Origin: Trinickia violacea
Lineage (GTDB): Bacteria; Pseudomonadota; Gammaproteobacteria; Burkholderiales; Burkholderiaceae
Direction: 5' to 3'
DNA: 64,000 nt
Assembly (NCBI RefSeq): GCF_005280735.1
Contig: NZ_CP040077.1
Coordinates: 4,526,001-4,590,000 of the forward strand
Under the pieces are notes generated by a model. The model made no database searches and was not told the origin of the DNA. It saw only the letters and a program-made list of their open reading frames with translations. This document shows positions 41,857 through 51,990 of this stretch, in pieces (positions within the stretch are counted from its first letter, which is position 1; every line of letters starts with the position of its first letter). Position numbers and translations under genes: made by a program.

Positions 41857-41949
41857 CTTCGACTCCCTGGGTGGAGAGACGGCGCTGGCGCTAAGGCCGA
41901 TCGCCGCGCGGTGCCTGACGGCCCGCGCGGCGGCGATGCGTACTGCGCG

Positions 41950-43917
41950 TCAGGGCATGATGTAGCCGAGCCGCTCTTTCAGCGATTGCGGCTTGCCTTC
42001 GAACAGCGCCGCGTAATAGACCGTGTTCGACAGCACGTTCTTGACGTAGTCGCGGGTCTCGTTGAACGGAATCGTTTCCGCGAAGATCGCGCCTTCCACG
42101 CCGCGCGAAAGGTTGGCCTTCCACTGGCGCGGACGGCCGGGACCGGCGTTGTAGCCGGCCGTGGCGAGCACGGCGGAACCGTCGAATTGATTGTAGATCA
42201 TCGACAAATAGTTCGTGCCGAGCAGGATATTGGTGTTGATGTCGTTCATCTGGGCTCGCGAGAGCGGGCCGAGGCCGATCTTTTTCGCCACCATCTGCGC
42301 CGTGCCCGGCATCAGCTGCATCAGGCCGCCCGCACCGACTTCCGAACGCGCGTTGATGATGAAGCGCGACTCCTGACGAATCAGGCCGTAGGCCCATTCG
42401 ACGTCGAGCCCGTTGGACTGCGCGTCGCGCTCGACGATATCGCGGAACGGCGACAGGTAGCGCAGCGAGAAGTCGTGCTCGACCTGGGTGCGGTCGGCGG
42501 TATTGACGGTGCGGTCATACAGCTCGATACGGCGCGCGTACTCGGCGGCGGCGAGAAGCTGGCGATCGGTCATCTGGCGCAGCGGCCAGTTCCACTCGCG
42601 ATTGCCTTCGAGCCGCAGATTCAGCGCGAAGAAGCGCTGCGCGAGCGCGAAGCCCGGCGTCTGGGACGCTTGCTCCACTTCTTCGTCCGTCACTTTGGTT
42701 TGCGGCGGAATCGTGATCTTCTGGCCGAGTTCCTCGGACGCGAGCTGACCGTAGAAATTGAAGTTCCCAGCGATTTGCTCGAAGTCCTGGTTGGCGTTCA
42801 CGGTGTCGCCGAGCTGTTTCAAGGCGCGCCCATGCCAGTAGACCCACGCCGGACGCGCGCGCAGCTCGGCCGGCATCTGTTCGATCGACCAGCGCACCAT
42901 CGTCCAGTCGCCGGCGAGCAGTGCGCTGCGCACGCGCCACTCGTAGGCCGGATACGAAAGCGGCGCGTTCGCCGACAGCCGGAACCAGTCGACCGCGCCC
43001 GAAACCTGCCGTGCCGCCGCCTGATAGGCGATCGTGCCCCAGCCGATCGCGCGCTCGGGCGCGGCGAGCGACGGCGCCACCGCCGCGAACGTGGCAGCGG
43101 CCGTGGCCGGGTCGTTGGCCGCCATGCGTGTGATGGCGACCAGCGCCAGCTGATGCGAGGTCGAATCGGACGTCACGCCCTTGGCGAGCAAGAGCGGCGG
43201 CGTGGTGGTGGCCTGCTGGAAGAGCGTCGGGTCGGGCGCGGCGGAACCGAGCGCATCGACGAGCTTGCCGCCCGTCGCCGTTTGGCCTTGCTCGTACGAC
43301 AGACGGATCTGCTGCCAGACGTCGTTCGGCGTGAATTGCTGGCTGCCCCCGAGCGCCGTGATCAGGTCGACGCAACCGTCGCCGTACCACTTCGGCTCGA
43401 CCAGCAGCACGCGCGCCGCGTCGGCAACGTTCTCGCCTCGCGACATCTTCGATTCGAGCGCGTAGCACTTCACTTGCGTGTCGTCGTTCAGCACGAAGCG
43501 CGCATATTGCGCGTCGAAGTTCTTCCAATCGTGACGCGCGCCGAGCACGGCGAGGTAATCGTTGCGCAGACGGTCGGCGATCGCCGTGCCGTCGTAGCGC
43601 TGCAGGAAGGACAGCACCGGCTCATCCGGCGCGTCGAGCTTCGCGTGCCCCGAGCCGTCGAAAAGCTGCGGCTTGATCTGGAAGTATTCGAGATACGTCG
43701 GCGCCGGGTAATTCGGGATCATGCTCGCCAGCTGCGCCGCGCGATCGGGATCGTTGTTGCGGGCGGCCTCACGCAACTGGATGAAAATCTGATCGTCGCC
43801 GGAGAGCGGGGAGAGGGGGGCGGGACGCACGGCGGAAGCCGTGCCGCACGCGACGAGCGTCGCAGCGGCAAGAGCAAAACTGACCGCGCGATATACTCGG
43901 TGAAGTCGATTGAACAT
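41950..43917 (-). CDS. Soluble-type lytic murein transglycosylase (Slt70-like), lipoprotein
   Basis: The 655-residue protein starts MFNRLHRVYRAV and has a lipobox LVAC at residues 21-24, so it is probably a lipoprotein. A long helical U-shaped region (about 40-480) precedes the C-terminal catalytic domain: WAYGLIRQESRFIINARSEV with the catalytic Glu, GAGGLMQLMPGTAQMVAKKI and ATAGYNAGPGRPRQWK. It cleaves peptidoglycan to 1,6-anhydro muropeptides in the periplasm. The longer open frame 5' of ATG 43917 is not supported. Confidence 0.93.
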   Translation of the reverse strand: MFNRLHRVYRAVSFALAAATLVACGTASAVRPAPLSPLSGDDQIFIQLREAARNNDPDRAAQLASMIPNYPAPTYLEYFQIKPQLFDGSGHAKLDAPDEPVLSFLQRYDGTAIADRLRNDYLAVLGARHDWKNFDAQYARFVLNDDTQVKCYALESKMSRGENVADAARVLLVEPKWYGDGCVDLITALGGSQQFTPNDVWQQIRLSYEQGQTATGGKLVDALGSAAPDPTLFQQATTTPPLLLAKGVTSDSTSHQLALVAITRMAANDPATAAATFAAVAPSLAAPERAIGWGTIAYQAAARQVSGAVDWFRLSANAPLSYPAYEWRVRSALLAGDWTMVRWSIEQMPAELRARPAWVYWHGRALKQLGDTVNANQDFEQIAGNFNFYGQLASEELGQKITIPPQTKVTDEEVEQASQTPGFALAQRFFALNLRLEGNREWNWPLRQMTDRQLLAAAEYARRIELYDRTVNTADRTQVEHDFSLRYLSPFRDIVERDAQSNGLDVEWAYGLIRQESRFIINARSEVGAGGLMQLMPGTAQMVAKKIGLGPLSRAQMNDINTNILLGTNYLSMIYNQFDGSAVLATAGYNAGPGRPRQWKANLSRGVEGAIFAETIPFNETRDYVKNVLSNTVYYAALFEGKPQSLKERLGYIMP

Positions 43918-43949
43918 CGTTATTTCTGCGTTGTTTCTGGAGCACAAAA

Positions 43950-44558
43950 TTGAGCGAAAGCATAGCACGCAACCCCGCGTCAAAACGCAAAGGCGAGCTG
44001 CGAAAAACACTGCTCGAAGCGCGTAAAACCGCGATCTGCGCGCCTGACAGCCATGCCGCGCTCGGTGCTCGTATCCGCGAAATTCTGGAACACTTTGCAC
44101 CGCGCGTCGCCGGTTTTTACTGGCCGCTGCCCGGCGAGTTCGACGCGCGCGAATCGCTGGCTCTTTGGCTCTCGCTCGACGCGCATCGACAGGCCGCGCT
44201 GCCCGTCATTCCGGATATCGGCACGGCACTCGAATTTCATGAGTGGTCGCCGGGCGCGCCGATGAAAATCGGCCATCATCGGATTCCCGAGCCGGAGTCG
44301 GCGCGCGTGCTGATGCCCGATCTGCTCCTCGTGCCCTGTTTGGGGTTCGACGACGTCGGCTATCGGCTGGGCTACGGCGGCGGCTATTACGACCGCACGC
44401 TTGCGGCTTGGCCGGGGGCGTCCAGGCCGGTCACCGTGGGCATCGCCTTCGAGGCGTGCAGGACGAGCGCGCTGCCGCGCGAGGCGCACGACGTGCCGCT
44501 CGATGCGATCGTCACAGAGACAGGAAGGTACTTCAGCGCGCCGAAAACGGTTTTATAG
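43950..44558 (+). CDS. 5-formyltetrahydrofolate cyclo-ligase
   Basis: The 202-residue enzyme has GFYWPLPGEFDARESLALWL and the signature LLVPCLGFDDVGYRLGYGGG with YYDRTLA, the ATP/folate site of this family. It converts 5-formyl-THF to methenyl-THF. The start is TTG 43950 with GGAG 9 bases upstream; no ATG occurs before the core domain. The gene is divergent from the transglycosylase gene, and its last 6 bp overlap the convergent MarR-type gene. Confidence 0.93.
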   Translation: MSESIARNPASKRKGELRKTLLEARKTAICAPDSHAALGARIREILEHFAPRVAGFYWPLPGEFDARESLALWLSLDAHRQAALPVIPDIGTALEFHEWSPGAPMKIGHHRIPEPESARVLMPDLLLVPCLGFDDVGYRLGYGGGYYDRTLAAWPGASRPVTVGIAFEACRTSALPREAHDVPLDAIVTETGRYFSAPKTVL

Positions 44559-45065
44559 CGACGCCGCTGCCCTCGCCGCGGTGTCGTACAAGCCAGACGC
44601 GTTGCGCATCAGCTGCGCGGCTTCGCCGATCTGCTCGTTGGTCAGGCCGCTTTCCTTGAGCGTGGCGATCAGGCAGCTCTCGCGTACCTCGCGGTACTTG
44701 ATGCAGAGGTCGCGTCCCGCCTGGGTGGCGGAAAAGAACACTTCCTTGCCTGTCTTTTCGCTTTTTACGTACCCTCTAGTCACCAGCTTCTTCAGAGCGT
44801 ACGTGGCGACGTGCGTGTCTTCGATATTCAGCACGAAGCAAATGTCCGCGAGCTTCTTCTTGCGCTCGCGATGGCTCACGTGATGCAGCAGCGAGACTTC
44901 GATCGCCGTCATGTCCTTCGCGCCCGCGGCCGACATGCAGCGCACCATCCAGCGGTTGAACGCGTTGCTTGCCATGATGAGGCCATATTCGAACTCGGAT
45001 AATTCCGCACTCGTATCAGAGACGAGATGTTCCGATGAAACGATCTTGGTCGGGTGACGCGACAT
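44553..45065 (-). CDS. MarR-type winged-helix DNA-binding protein
   Basis: The 170-residue protein has a winged-helix core: MTAIEVSLLHHVSHRERKKK, LADICFVLNIEDTHVATYAL, KKLVTRGYVKSEKTGKEVFF. Flanking helices are typical of a MarR-like dimer. It is divergent from the pxp operon across a 198-bp spacer with an AT-rich core (45150-45182) including TTATCGACAA, a near-palindrome, and could regulate pxp, itself or neither. Confidence 0.85.
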   Translation of the reverse strand: MSRHPTKIVSSEHLVSDTSAELSEFEYGLIMASNAFNRWMVRCMSAAGAKDMTAIEVSLLHHVSHRERKKKLADICFVLNIEDTHVATYALKKLVTRGYVKSEKTGKEVFFSATQAGRDLCIKYREVRESCLIATLKESGLTNEQIGEAAQLMRNASGLYDTAARAAASL

Positions 45066-45263
45066 GGTCGGCGGTTTTCAAGATGAAAGTGGGAAGTGCC
45101 GGAAGTGTACGACGCGTGCAAGTCGTCGCGCTCCTAGCAAAAACGCTTATTGGGAATATCTCAATATTTTATCGACAATGTATCCTAGCGACCTTGGCAG
45201 CTTTGCATGGAATCACGCCCGGTTCGCCTCAGGGCCGCCTTCGTCCACTCACTCTTCATACCG

Positions 45264-45917
45264 ATGAGCCAACCGCGTATCTACCCGTTCGGCGACACCG
45301 CCCTGGTCTGCGAGACGCCGCCACCCGCGACGCTCGATCGCCAGCGGCGCATCTGGGCCGCGGCCGAAGCCGCGCGGCAATGGCCGCACGTGGTCGAAGT
45401 CGTGCCCGGCATGAACAACCTGACGATCGTGTTCGACCCGCTCGCCACTGACGCCGAGGCGCTCGCCGCCGAACTTGCCGCCGCCATGGAGCGCGAGCCG
45501 GGTGCGGCGGCAGCGGGCCGCGAAGTCGAGGTGCCGGTCGAGTACGGCGGCGAGTTCGGGCCCGATCTGCTCGCAGTCGCCGAGCACACGGGGCTCACGC
45601 CGGACGAAGTGGTCGAGCGTCACGCGGCGGGCGACTACGTCGTGTTCTTCCTCGGCTTCCAGCCGGGCTTCGCCTACCTGGGCGGGCTCGCGGACGCCCT
45701 GCACACGCCCCGGCGCGCAGCGCCGCGGCTCGAGGTGCCGGCCGGGTCGGTCGGCATCGGCGGCGCGCAGACCGGCATCTATCCGGCGGCGGCCCCCGGC
45801 GGCTGGCAGTTGATCGGCCGCACCTCGCTCACCCTGTTCGATCCGGCGCGCACGCCGCCCACGCTGCTGCAGCCGGGCGACCGGGTGCGCTTCACCGTCG
45901 CGGGGCTCCATCGATGA
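45264..45917 (+). CDS. pxpB: 5-oxoprolinase subunit PxpB (KipI family)
   Basis: The 217-residue protein starts MSQPRIYPFGDTALVCETPP and includes VEVVPGMNNLTIVFDP, DYVVFFLGFQPGFAYLGGL and SVGIGGAQTGIYPAAAPGGW, all PxpB/KipI signatures. With PxpC and PxpA it hydrolyses 5-oxoproline to glutamate using ATP. The ATG at 45264 is chosen for family length; an upstream ATG at 45207 is possible, and neither has a strong ribosome site. The stop overlaps the pxpC start. Confidence 0.92.
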   Translation: MSQPRIYPFGDTALVCETPPPATLDRQRRIWAAAEAARQWPHVVEVVPGMNNLTIVFDPLATDAEALAAELAAAMEREPGAAAAGREVEVPVEYGGEFGPDLLAVAEHTGLTPDEVVERHAAGDYVVFFLGFQPGFAYLGGLADALHTPRRAAPRLEVPAGSVGIGGAQTGIYPAAAPGGWQLIGRTSLTLFDPARTPPTLLQPGDRVRFTVAGLHR

Positions 45918-46960
45918 TCGACGTCATTCGCGCGGGGCTTCTCACGACGATTCAGGATCTCGGACGGCCCGGCTGGCGGCACCTCGGCATCGCGCTCGGC
46001 GGCGCGCTCGACACGCTCGCGCTCGAAGTCGGCAACCGCCTCGTCGGCAACCGGCCGCAGGCAGCGGCGCTCGAAGTGACGATGGGACCGACGGTCCTGC
46101 GCTTCGCGCGCGCGACGCGCGTCGCGATCACCGGCACCGAGTTCGGTTCGACGCTCGACGGCAAGCCGGTCTACTCGTGGTGGAGCCTGCCGGTGAAGGC
46201 CGGCCAGGAACTGATCTTGCACGCCGCCAAGCGCGGGATGCGCGCCTATGTCTGCGTCGCGGGCGGCATCGACGTGCTGCCGATGCTCGGCTCGCGCAGC
46301 ACCGATCTCGGCGCCCGCTTCGGCGGCCTGGGCGGCCGGGCGCTAAAGGATGGCGACCGCCTGCCGATAGGCAACCTATTCGCCAACGGCAGGAGCGTAT
46401 CGCCGGAGGCGCCCGAGTTCGGCGTGAAGGCGCCGGCCTGGTGCCGCTTCGTGCTGTTCGCGCACGAGCCGGTGCGGCGCGGCAAACATGGGCTGGGCGC
46501 CGACTGGGCCGTGCCGATCCGCGTCTTGCGCGGCCCGGAATACGACAGCTTCACGGCGGACGCGCATGACGCCTTCTGGACAGACGAATGGGTGGTGACG
46601 CCGAACAGCAATCGCATGGGCTACCGCCTCGCCGGCACGCAGCTCAAGCGCACGCAGCCCGGCGATCTGCTCTCGCACGCGGTGCTGCCGGGCACGATCC
46701 AGGTGCCGCCCAACGGCCAGCCGATCGTGCTGATGAGCGACGCGCAAACCACCGGCGGCTACCCGAAGATCGGCGCGGTGATTCGCGCGGACCTCTGGAA
46801 ACTCGCGCAGGTGCGCCTGAACGGCAGCATCCGCTTCATCCCGACAACGCAAGAAGAAGCGCTCTACGCGCTCCACGAAGAACGGGCGTATCTGCGGCAG
46901 ATCGATGCCGCGATCGCCATGCATGAGGAGCGGCTGCGCAAAGAGACGCGCGCCGCCTAG
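45914..46960 (+). CDS. pxpC: 5-oxoprolinase subunit PxpC (biotin-dependent carboxyltransferase/KipA family)
   Basis: The 348-residue protein begins MIDVIRAGLLTTIQDLGRPG, the hallmark of the AHS2/KipA family, with GIALGGALDTLALEVGNRLV and VLRGPEYDSFTADAHDAFW further on. It forms the PxpBC kinase part of the 5-oxoprolinase complex. The ATGA overlap with pxpB indicates coupled translation. Confidence 0.93.
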   Translation: MIDVIRAGLLTTIQDLGRPGWRHLGIALGGALDTLALEVGNRLVGNRPQAAALEVTMGPTVLRFARATRVAITGTEFGSTLDGKPVYSWWSLPVKAGQELILHAAKRGMRAYVCVAGGIDVLPMLGSRSTDLGARFGGLGGRALKDGDRLPIGNLFANGRSVSPEAPEFGVKAPAWCRFVLFAHEPVRRGKHGLGADWAVPIRVLRGPEYDSFTADAHDAFWTDEWVVTPNSNRMGYRLAGTQLKRTQPGDLLSHAVLPGTIQVPPNGQPIVLMSDAQTTGGYPKIGAVIRADLWKLAQVRLNGSIRFIPTTQEEALYALHEERAYLRQIDAAIAMHEERLRKETRAA

Positions 46961-47017
46961 GGCCTGTTCGCTCGGATAACAGGCCATAGCATCACCAGAA
47001 GAGAAGAGGTCATCACC

Positions 47018-47770
47018 ATGGAAATCGATTTGAATGCCGATCTCGGCGAAGGCTGTGGATTCGACGAGGCGCTGCTGGATTTCGTCAGCTCGGCAAACAT
47101 CGCGTGCGGCTGGCACGCGGGCGGCGCCAATGCGATGCGCGACTGCGTGCGTTGGGCCGTCGAAAAAGGCGTGGCGATCGGCGCGCACCCGAGCTTCAAC
47201 GACCCGGAAAACTTTGGCAGGAAAGAGATGGACCTGCCCGCCGGCGACATTTACGCGGGCGTGCTCTACCAGCTCGGCGCGCTGTCCGCGATCGCGCAGG
47301 CCGAGGGCGGGCGCATCGTCCACGTGAAGCCGCACGGCGCGCTGTACAACCAGGCCGCGCGCGACCCGGCGATCGCCGATGCGATCGTGTCGGCGGTGCA
47401 CGACTTCGATCCTTCCGTTGCCGTGTTCGGTCTCGCGAACAGCAGCTTCGTCGACGCGGCTCGCCGCGCCGGGCTTGTCGCGATCGAGGAGGTGTTCGCC
47501 GACCGCGGCTATCGCTCCGACGGCTCGCTCGTGCCGCGCGGCCAGCCCGGCGCGATGATCGACGACGAAGACGAAATGCTCGAACGCACGCTCACGATGG
47601 TGCGCGAGCGGAAAGTGAAAGCGATCGACGGCAAGTGGGTGCCGCTCAACGCCCAGACGATCTGCCTGCACGGCGACGGTCCGCACGCCCTCGCCTTTGC
47701 GCGCCGGATTCGCAACGCGCTCGAGGCCAGCGGCATCGAGGTCCACCCCGCCAGCGCGCTGCGCGCCTGA
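47018..47770 (+). CDS. pxpA: 5-oxoprolinase subunit PxpA (LamB/YcsF family)
   Basis: The 250-residue protein has MEIDLNADLGEGCGFDEALL, ANIACGWHAGGANAMRDCV, GRIVHVKPHGALYNQAARDP and VPRGQPGAMIDDEDEMLERT, typical of PxpA, which completes cleavage of phosphorylated 5-oxoproline. It follows pxpC by 57 bp. The order B-C-A followed by DUF969/DUF979 genes matches known 5-oxoproline salvage clusters, though the pyroglutamyl peptidase gene (pcp) often found there is missing. Confidence 0.94.
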   Translation: MEIDLNADLGEGCGFDEALLDFVSSANIACGWHAGGANAMRDCVRWAVEKGVAIGAHPSFNDPENFGRKEMDLPAGDIYAGVLYQLGALSAIAQAEGGRIVHVKPHGALYNQAARDPAIADAIVSAVHDFDPSVAVFGLANSSFVDAARRAGLVAIEEVFADRGYRSDGSLVPRGQPGAMIDDEDEMLERTLTMVRERKVKAIDGKWVPLNAQTICLHGDGPHALAFARRIRNALEASGIEVHPASALRA

Positions 47771-47819
47771 GCCGGCGGCTTAACGGAGAGCGCAGCCTAA
47801 ACCAGCATCGCAGTACGAC

Positions 47820-47846
47820 AGACGCCCCGCTCCTTGCGGGGCGTCT
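47820..47846. terminator. Perfect 11-bp hairpin after pxpA
   Basis: AGACGCCCCGC and GCGGGGCGTCT pair perfectly around a 5-base loop 50 bp after the pxpA stop. No T-run follows in either direction, so it may lower readthrough into the DUF969 gene or protect the pxp mRNA. The remaining spacer to 48042 shows no gene on either strand that I trust. Confidence 0.55.
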
Positions 47847-48042
47847 GCCAAGTGCAGTCCCAGCGGCCAGACAACCAGGACAACCATCAGAAGAGCCGCC
47901 CGAAGCAAACCCGCGACACGAATAAAACCCATAGCGTGCCGCGCTTCCGAGGAGGTTCGCCGCATTGCCCGCTTCGCGCGCTACCCGCGCGCCGAGGCAA
48001 GCAGCGCGGCGGTTTGGTTGGACACCGTTTGGAGACAACTAC

Positions 48043-48810
48043 ATGCAGACCACCGTCAGCCTTTGGCCGCTGATCGGGGTAGCCGTCATCATCATTGGAT
48101 TCTTGCTGCGCTTCAATCCGATGCTGATCGTCGCGGCTGCCTCGATCGTGACCGCGCTCGCCGCGCATTTCCCGCCCGACAAGATCCTCGCCGCGATCGG
48201 CAGCGGCTTTTTGAAGACCCGCAACATCCCGATCATCATCTTTTTGCCGCTCGCGGTGATCGGGCTCCTCGAACGGCACGGCCTGCGCGAGCGGGCGCAG
48301 ATGTGGATCGCCAGCATCAAGACCGCGACCGCCGGACGGCTGCTCATCATCTATCTGCTCGTGCGCGAGCTGACTGCCGCGGCCGGACTGACCGGACTCG
48401 GCGGACATCCGCAGATGGTGCGGCCGCTGCTCGCGCCGATGGCCGAGGGCGCGACCGAAACCCGCTTCGGCAAGATCAGCGACGCGGTGCGCTACCGGCT
48501 GCGCGCGTACGCGGCGTCGACGGACAACGTCGGGCTCTTCTTCGGCGAGGACATCTTCGTCGCGTTCGGCGCGATCGTGCTGATGGTCACGTTCCTGAAG
48601 GAAGCGGGCATCAGCGTCGAGCCGCAGCACGTCGCGGTGTGGGGGATTCCGACTGCGATCTGCGCGTTCCTGATCCACGGCTTCAGGCTTTACTTGCTCG
48701 ATCGCCGGCTGGAACACGAGCTCGGCGGGCAACGCGCCGGCCGATCCGAAGCCGACGCCAAGGCCGATGCCGCGCAAGACACCACGAACGCCGCAGGAGA
48801 CCAGGCATGA
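48043..48810 (+). CDS. DUF969 family membrane protein
   Basis: The 255-residue protein has about 6 hydrophobic segments (LWPLIGVAVIIIGFLLRF, NIPIIIFLPLAVIGLLE) and the family block TAAAGLTGLGGHPQMVRPLL. DUF969 and DUF979 proteins are always paired and are inferred to form a permease, often beside pyroglutamate or peptide metabolism genes. GGAG stands 9 bases before ATG 48043. The C-terminal ~35 residues are hydrophilic and Ala/Asp-rich. Confidence 0.85.
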   Translation: MQTTVSLWPLIGVAVIIIGFLLRFNPMLIVAAASIVTALAAHFPPDKILAAIGSGFLKTRNIPIIIFLPLAVIGLLERHGLRERAQMWIASIKTATAGRLLIIYLLVRELTAAAGLTGLGGHPQMVRPLLAPMAEGATETRFGKISDAVRYRLRAYAASTDNVGLFFGEDIFVAFGAIVLMVTFLKEAGISVEPQHVAVWGIPTAICAFLIHGFRLYLLDRRLEHELGGQRAGRSEADAKADAAQDTTNAAGDQA

Positions 48811-49763
48811 CGATCACGCTCAACTATTTGTTCTGGCTCGTCGGGCTCACGCTCTTGATCGTCGGCGGGATGATCCTCGTCGATAAAGCGCATCCACGGC
48901 GTTTTGCTGCGGGCGGCTTTTGGATTCTGTATGCGTTCATCTTTCTGATCGGCGACAAGCTGCCGGTCGAAGCGGTCGGCGCGCTCGTGATCGTGATGGC
49001 GTTGATCGCCGGCTTCGGCGGCGTGACGCCGGGCAAGCCGAAGACGCTCTCGGAAGACGCACGTCGCGCAAGCGCGACGCGTCTCGGCAACAAGCTCTTC
49101 ATCCCGGCGCTGACGATTCCCGTAATCACGGTCGTCGTGACGCTTGCCGCGAGCCATCTGTTGTTCGGCGGCACGCCGCTCGTCGATCCGAAGAACGTGA
49201 CGCTGATCGGCTTCGGCTTTGGCTGCGTGATCGCACTCGCGATTACCTGCGTGATGACGCGCGATACCGTCGGGCAATCGATGAAGGAGGCGCGGCGCTT
49301 GGTCGACGCGTTGTCGTGGGCCGCGGTGCTGCCGCAGATGCTCGGCATGCTCGGACTCGTGTTTTCCGATGCGGGGGTGGGCAAAGCGGTCGCGCATGTC
49401 ACGACGGCTTATATCAACCTCGATTACCGGCTGGTGGCGGTGGCCGTCTATTGCGTCGGCATGGCGCTCTTCACGATGGTGATGGGCAACGGCTTCGCCG
49501 CGTTTCCGGTGATGACGGGCGGAGTCGGCGTGCCGATTCTCGTCAACGTGTTCCATGGGAATCCCGCGACGATGGTCGCGATCGGGATGTTCTCGGGCTA
49601 TTGCGGGACGTTGATGACGCCGATGGCGGCGAACTTCAATATCGTGCCGGCCGCGCTGTTGGAGTTGCCGGATAAGAATGCGGTGATCAAGGTGCAGGTG
49701 CCGACGGCGTTGACGTTGTTGGTTGTGAATATCTTCTTGCTGAATTTTTTGATGTTTTTGTGA
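48807..49763 (+). CDS. DUF979 family membrane protein
   Basis: The 318-residue protein has about 9 hydrophobic segments and conserved blocks FGGVTPGKPKTLSEDARRAS, MVMGNGFAAFPVMTGGVGVP and GYCGTLMTPMAANFNIVPAA. Its ATG overlaps the DUF969 stop (ATGA), so the two are made together, probably as a two-component transporter. By context 5-oxoproline or a pyroglutamyl peptide is the likely cargo; this is inference. Confidence 0.87.
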   Translation: MTITLNYLFWLVGLTLLIVGGMILVDKAHPRRFAAGGFWILYAFIFLIGDKLPVEAVGALVIVMALIAGFGGVTPGKPKTLSEDARRASATRLGNKLFIPALTIPVITVVVTLAASHLLFGGTPLVDPKNVTLIGFGFGCVIALAITCVMTRDTVGQSMKEARRLVDALSWAAVLPQMLGMLGLVFSDAGVGKAVAHVTTAYINLDYRLVAVAVYCVGMALFTMVMGNGFAAFPVMTGGVGVPILVNVFHGNPATMVAIGMFSGYCGTLMTPMAANFNIVPAALLELPDKNAVIKVQVPTALTLLVVNIFLLNFLMFL

Positions 49764-49820
49764 CGGTACACGCGCAGCGCTTGGTGAGTGGAATGCATCG
49801 AGCGCTGCGTGAGAAAAGGT

Positions 49821-50973
49821 TTAGCTGGCTTCCACCACAAAGCCATGCTGGCGCAACAATGCCAGCACCCCCTTCGGTCCACCCAAGTGCAACGCCCCGA
49901 TCGCCACAAAGATCGGCTTATTCGGCCCCGCGATCAAAAGCATCCGCGCCACAAACCGCCGGTTCCGCTCATAAACGATCTTGTTGTCGATCGCGTTCGA
50001 CACCGGCTCCGAGCGAGCGAGCTTATCGGACTTAGCCGATGCCCACGCCGCAATCGCGTCGGCATCGCCAATACGCCAGAGCCGATGCAGCTCCATCACA
50101 TCGGCAACGTTCTCGGCCGGTGTCTGCTGCAAATCCTGCGCAAGCATCTCGCGCTGCTCGGCAAGCGTCAGCCCCGTGAACGCGCGCATCTGCTCGCCGA
50201 GCGTTTCAAGCCCCACCACCTTGCCCTTCGTCTTCAGATAAACGTTCTGCAACTGCGCTTCCGACCCATATTCGGTCTGCAGCCCAGCCGCGAGCGAGTC
50301 ATACGTCTCGACCAACAGCGCAGCGAGCCAAGGCCGTGTCTTCTTGATCTCATCCAACGCAGCCGGATTACCGCGCAGCCGATTCTCGAGCTTGCGCCAC
50401 AACGCGTCGGGCAGCAAACGCGGCAGACACTCGCGCGAGCAGACGCCGTACTTCGTCACATCGTCCTGTGACTCGATCAGGTCATCGGGAGAGAGTTCCA
50501 GCGCGAGCGTCGGAGAGGCAGCCAAAGCCGCCAAGATCGGCCGCCGAAAAGGCTGAGCAGCCGGATAGTCGGACGGGTCGCCAACATGCAGCGTCCCGAG
50601 CAGGTAGATCGTCGTCTGCCCTTTGGTGGCGACGTAAAACGGCATATGTGCCGGCTGCACCTGCACCGGCCCGCTTGCGGTGGTACCACCGCTAGTACTC
50701 GGAAAACTCGGCGGCGCCGTGTGAAACCCAGGCAGCGACGCCCGAGGCTGGCTGCTCGCCGGCGCTGAAGAGGGCACCGGCAAATGCGCCGGCGGCATCG
50801 CCGTGTTGGCGGGCGCGGCGACGGCCTGCGCTATACCTAGCAGTACGTCGGAACCCCGCGGGATGAGCGCAAGCGCAGCGCTCACCAGGAGGAGCGCTGA
50901 CCAGCGCCGCGCGAAGGCGGCGCTCGTGCCGCCTTCGTGCAAGCGGCGCGCAATGCGACGCGCCGCCCGCGCT

Positions 50974-50981
<8 letters not shown>
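49821..50981 (-). CDS. TraB/GumN family protein
   Basis: The 386-residue protein has an N-terminal hydrophobic segment (WSALLLVSAALALIPRG), a Pro/Ser/Ala-rich linker to about residue 110, then the TraB/GumN domain with TTIYLLGTLHVGDPSDYPAA (first GxxH motif) and the C-terminal FVAIGALHLGGPKGVLALLR (second GxxH motif). The paired GxxH motifs suggest a metal-dependent, Tiki-like protease, exported or membrane-anchored. The ATG overlaps the dppF stop region by 8 bp, so it is the last gene of the peptide-transport operon, an uncommon combination. Confidence 0.88.

Positions 50982-51989
<1,008 letters not shown>

Positions 51990-51990
<1 letters not shown>

Noticed and set aside
47780..47965. 61-residue minus-strand frame with a hydrophobic start after pxpA
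   Set aside because: It has no ribosome site, runs through the 47820-47846 hairpin and shows no family resemblance.
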